Source: Gemmatimonadota bacterium (GTDB lineage: Bacteria; Gemmatimonadota; Gemmatimonadetes; Gemmatimonadales; Gemmatimonadaceae). Taken from it: a DNA stretch of 6,989 bases. Of this stretch, positions 5,265-6,989 are shown in pieces (position 1 is the stretch's first letter; every line of letters begins with the position of its first letter). The stretch is taken from assembly GCA_028287225.1 (NCBI GenBank), contig JAQBPZ010000113.1, positions 1 to 6,989 on the forward strand, written 5' to 3'. The position numbers and the translations under genes were made by a program. The notes under the pieces were generated by a model, which was given only the letters and a program-made list of their open reading frames with translations, ran no database searches and was not told the DNA's origin.

Positions 5265-5764
5265 CACTCCATCTCCAGGAGGAGTGCGCCCTTCTCCACG
5301 GCGGTGCCCGGCACGGCCAGCACCGCTTTCACCGTGGCGGCGGCGGTCGCGCGCAGCTCGTTCTCCATCTTCATCGCCTCCATCACCACCAGGCTCTGGC
5401 CGGGCACCACCTGGTCGCCCACCTGCACCGTGACGCGCACGATCATCCCGGGCATCGGTGCCTTGAGCGGCGCCGGTCCGGAGGGCCCGGCGGCGGCGGC
5501 GCTCAGCTCGCGGATGGTCTTCGTCCGTTCGTCGAGCGCCTCGACCTCGTAGCGGAAGCCGTCGATCCAGAGCGAGTAGCGGCCGCGGGAGTCACCGCGC
5601 CGGGCGACTACCCGGTGCACCGCGTCGCCGATGGTGACCATGCGCACCGGCGTGCCCTCCACGTCGGCGACGCGCGCCGACATCGAAGTGCCGTCCACCG
5701 TGACGCGGTCGCCGTCGAGTCCCACCTCGACCTCCGTGCCACCCACCTGCACGACGTACTTCAT
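5264..5764 (-). CDS. Biotin carboxyl carrier protein / biotinyl-domain protein
   Basis: This 166-residue carrier holds biotin on a lysine and shuttles carboxyl groups between a biotin carboxylase and a carboxyltransferase in acyl-CoA (acetyl/propionyl) or pyruvate carboxylases. The C-terminal biotinyl domain (about 97-166) has APMPGMI at 102-108 and EAMKM at 129-133, with K132 the predicted biotinylation site, followed by the usual VKAVLAVPGTAVEKGALLLEME strand pattern. The N-terminal part (1-85; MKYVVQVGGTEVEVGLDGDRV start) resembles the small beta-rich domain preceding biotinyl domains in acyl-CoA carboxylase alpha subunits. An Ala/Pro-rich linker at about 88-100 joins them. Start ATG 5764 overlaps the TGA of the upstream methyltransferase (ATGA), with GGAGG four bases before it; the frame is open far upstream but only as a shadow of that gene. 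No carboxylase or transferase gene is in the window. AccB is possible, but the N-terminus fits a propionyl/pyruvate-type carrier better, so no symbol is given. Confidence 0.92.
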   Translation of the reverse strand: MKYVVQVGGTEVEVGLDGDRVTVDGTSMSARVADVEGTPVRMVTIGDAVHRVVARRGDSRGRYSLWIDGFRYEVEALDERTKTIRELSAAAAGPSGPAPLKAPMPGMIVRVTVQVGDQVVPGQSLVVMEAMKMENELRATAAATVKAVLAVPGTAVEKGALLLEME

Positions 5765-6989
5765 GACGCCTCCGGGGCGAGCTCGCACACCGTCTCGACG
5801 TGCGCGGTCTGGGGAAACATGTCGTACGCGCGGATGCTCTCGATCCGGTACCCGGGCAGGCGTGCGAGGTCTCGCGCGAGCGTCGCGGGATCGCAGCTCA
5901 CGTAGATCACGCGCTTCGGCCGCGGCGACGTGCCCTGCAGCAGGTCGGTGACCCGGGCGTCCACTCCGGTGCGCGGTGGGTTCAGCAGCACCACGTCGGC
6001 CGGCAGCACGCGGTCGAGATGCTCCTCCACGCGGCCGGCGATGGCCGACGAGGGCGCGGGCAGCCGCTCGCGCAGCCGCGCGACGGCGTCGTGGTCCCAC
6101 TCGATGGCGGTGACCATGCGCCCCTCCTCCGCCAGCGGGATGGCGGTGGCGCCGGTGCCCGCGTACGCGTCCACCACGCGGCGCGGGTCCATGCTGCGCG
6201 CCACCTGGAGCACGTGCTCGTGCAGCCGCGCGGCCACGCGCGCGTTCACCTGCGCGAACGACGCGCCCGCCTGGGTCGCGCCGCGGCGCGAGGCGACGTG
6301 GCGCGGGCGCTCGTCCTCCGGCTTCCACCACAGCTCGGTCACGGACGGCACCGCGGCGAAGAAGCGGTCGCTGAAGCCCCACGTGGTACCGCCGCTCACC
6401 ACGACCGACGCGCCGTCCGGCACGAGCTGCACCGACACCCGCAGCGCGCGCACCCGCGGCAGCAGGTCGAACGCCGTGCGCAGCTCGGCCCATACGGCCA
6501 TCACGCCGGTGTCGGTGATCGGGCAGTCGCGCAGGTCGAACACCGCGGCGGCATCGTCGTACGGATGCAGGCCGGCGATGAAGCCCTCGCCGGTGTGTCG
6601 CAGGTGCAGCGTGAGCTTGCGGCGGTATCGCCACTGGGCGTCGCTCGGCACCACCACCGGAGCCGCGATCTCCCGCCGCCCGATCCGGCCGACGCTGTCG
6701 GCGATGATCGCCCCCTTCGCCAGGAGCTGCGCGTCGTATGCCAGGTGCTGGAGCTGGCATCCGCCGCAGCGATCCACCACGTAGTGCTCGCAGGGGGGCG
6801 CCACGCGCTGTGGCGAGGCATGCTCCAGCGCGACGAGGGTGCCCCGCGCGAACCGCTTCTTTCCACGCAGCGCCACCTGCGCCACGTCGCCGGGCGCGGT
6901 GCGCGGCACGAACACCACCATGCCGGCCGTGCGGCCCACGCCGTCGCCGCCGGCGGCGATGCTCGCGATCTCCACGCGCGATGTCGCGT
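5761..6989 (-). CDS. 23S rRNA/tRNA m5U methyltransferase, TrmA/RlmD family (5' end off the window)
   Basis: This enzyme is SAM-dependent and makes 5-methyluridine in RNA. Residues are numbered from GTG 6975, the first possible start in the window. The frame stays open to the edge (…ATSR before VEIASIAAGGDGVGR), so the true start is probably a few codons outside. An N-terminal TRAM-type OB fold covers about 1-50. The cysteines C62, C70, C73 (CEHYVVDRCGGC) and C151 (DCPIT) match a [4Fe-4S] cluster site as in RlmD (RumA). FAQVN lies at 240-244. The SAM loop is VVDAYAGTGA (267-276). NPPRTG is at 332-337, with N where many members have D. The catalytic nucleophile is C361 in YVSCDPATLARDL. The general base is E394 in FPQTAHVETVCEL. 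The length of about 404 residues or slightly more is slightly short of RlmD (about 430). The cluster cysteines favour RlmD/RlmCD over TrmA, but the exact target uridine cannot be read from sequence. Its stop overlaps the biotin-carrier start. Confidence 0.92.
   Translation of the reverse strand, partial: ATSRVEIASIAAGGDGVGRTAGMVVFVPRTAPGDVAQVALRGKKRFARGTLVALEHASPQRVAPPCEHYVVDRCGGCQLQHLAYDAQLLAKGAIIADSVGRIGRREIAAPVVVPSDAQWRYRRKLTLHLRHTGEGFIAGLHPYDDAAAVFDLRDCPITDTGVMAVWAELRTAFDLLPRVRALRVSVQLVPDGASVVVSGGTTWGFSDRFFAAVPSVTELWWKPEDERPRHVASRRGATQAGASFAQVNARVAARLHEHVLQVARSMDPRRVVDAYAGTGATAIPLAEEGRMVTAIEWDHDAVARLRERLPAPSSAIAGRVEEHLDRVLPADVVLLNPPRTGVDARVTDLLQGTSPRPKRVIYVSCDPATLARDLARLPGYRIESIRAYDMFPQTAHVETVCELAPEAS

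Noticed and set aside
5765..6760. Upstream extension of the biotin-carrier frame
   Set aside because: The extension is an Arg/Ala-rich shadow of the methyltransferase gene. The ATG at 5764 with GGAGG before it and an ATGA overlap is the natural start.

Overview
This is a GC-rich bacterial window (roughly 70% GC by eye) with compact, overlapping gene junctions and several short exported proteins. The codon use, the tandem exported TolB-like propellers and the biotin carrier next to a TrmA/RlmD-type methyltransferase would suit a soil or environmental phylum such as Gemmatimonadota. That assignment is an impression; no marker gene here settles it.

Layout. Bases 1-203 are non-coding and hold a very long imperfect hairpin (65-174, about 48 bp stem) directly in front of a Y-family translesion DNA polymerase (DinB-like, 204/210-1433, + strand). 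A 123-base spacer with repeated TGACG(TC) motifs separates it from a small exported, probably outer-membrane beta-barrel protein (1557-2201, +). A strong hairpin at 2214-2254 lies where this gene meets the minus-strand genes coming the other way. The hairpin also encodes the last codons and stop of the convergent gene.

Everything from 2240 to the right edge is on the minus strand and reads like one transcription unit. In order of transcription it holds: (1) an RNA m5U methyltransferase of the TrmA/RlmD family whose 5' end runs off the window; (2) a 166-residue biotin carboxyl carrier protein with an intact AMKM biotinylation site; (3) an exported beta-propeller protein; (4) after a 238-base repeat-rich gap, a second, paralogous exported beta-propeller protein; (5) an NADPH-dependent FMN reductase whose frame is broken by one extra A; (6) a 95-residue helix-turn-helix-like protein. 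Junctions 1/2, 2/3 and 4/5 are stop/start overlaps (ATGA, TGATG/GTGA, GTGA), which points to translational coupling.

How the genes work together is not obvious. RNA modification, a lone biotin carrier, secreted propellers and a flavin reductase do not form a known pathway. No biotin carboxylase or carboxyltransferase subunit is present, so the carrier must work with enzymes encoded elsewhere. The most unusual items are the long hairpin before dinB, the tandem propeller paralogs with a repeat-derived spacer, and the single-base frameshift in an otherwise well-conserved reductase.
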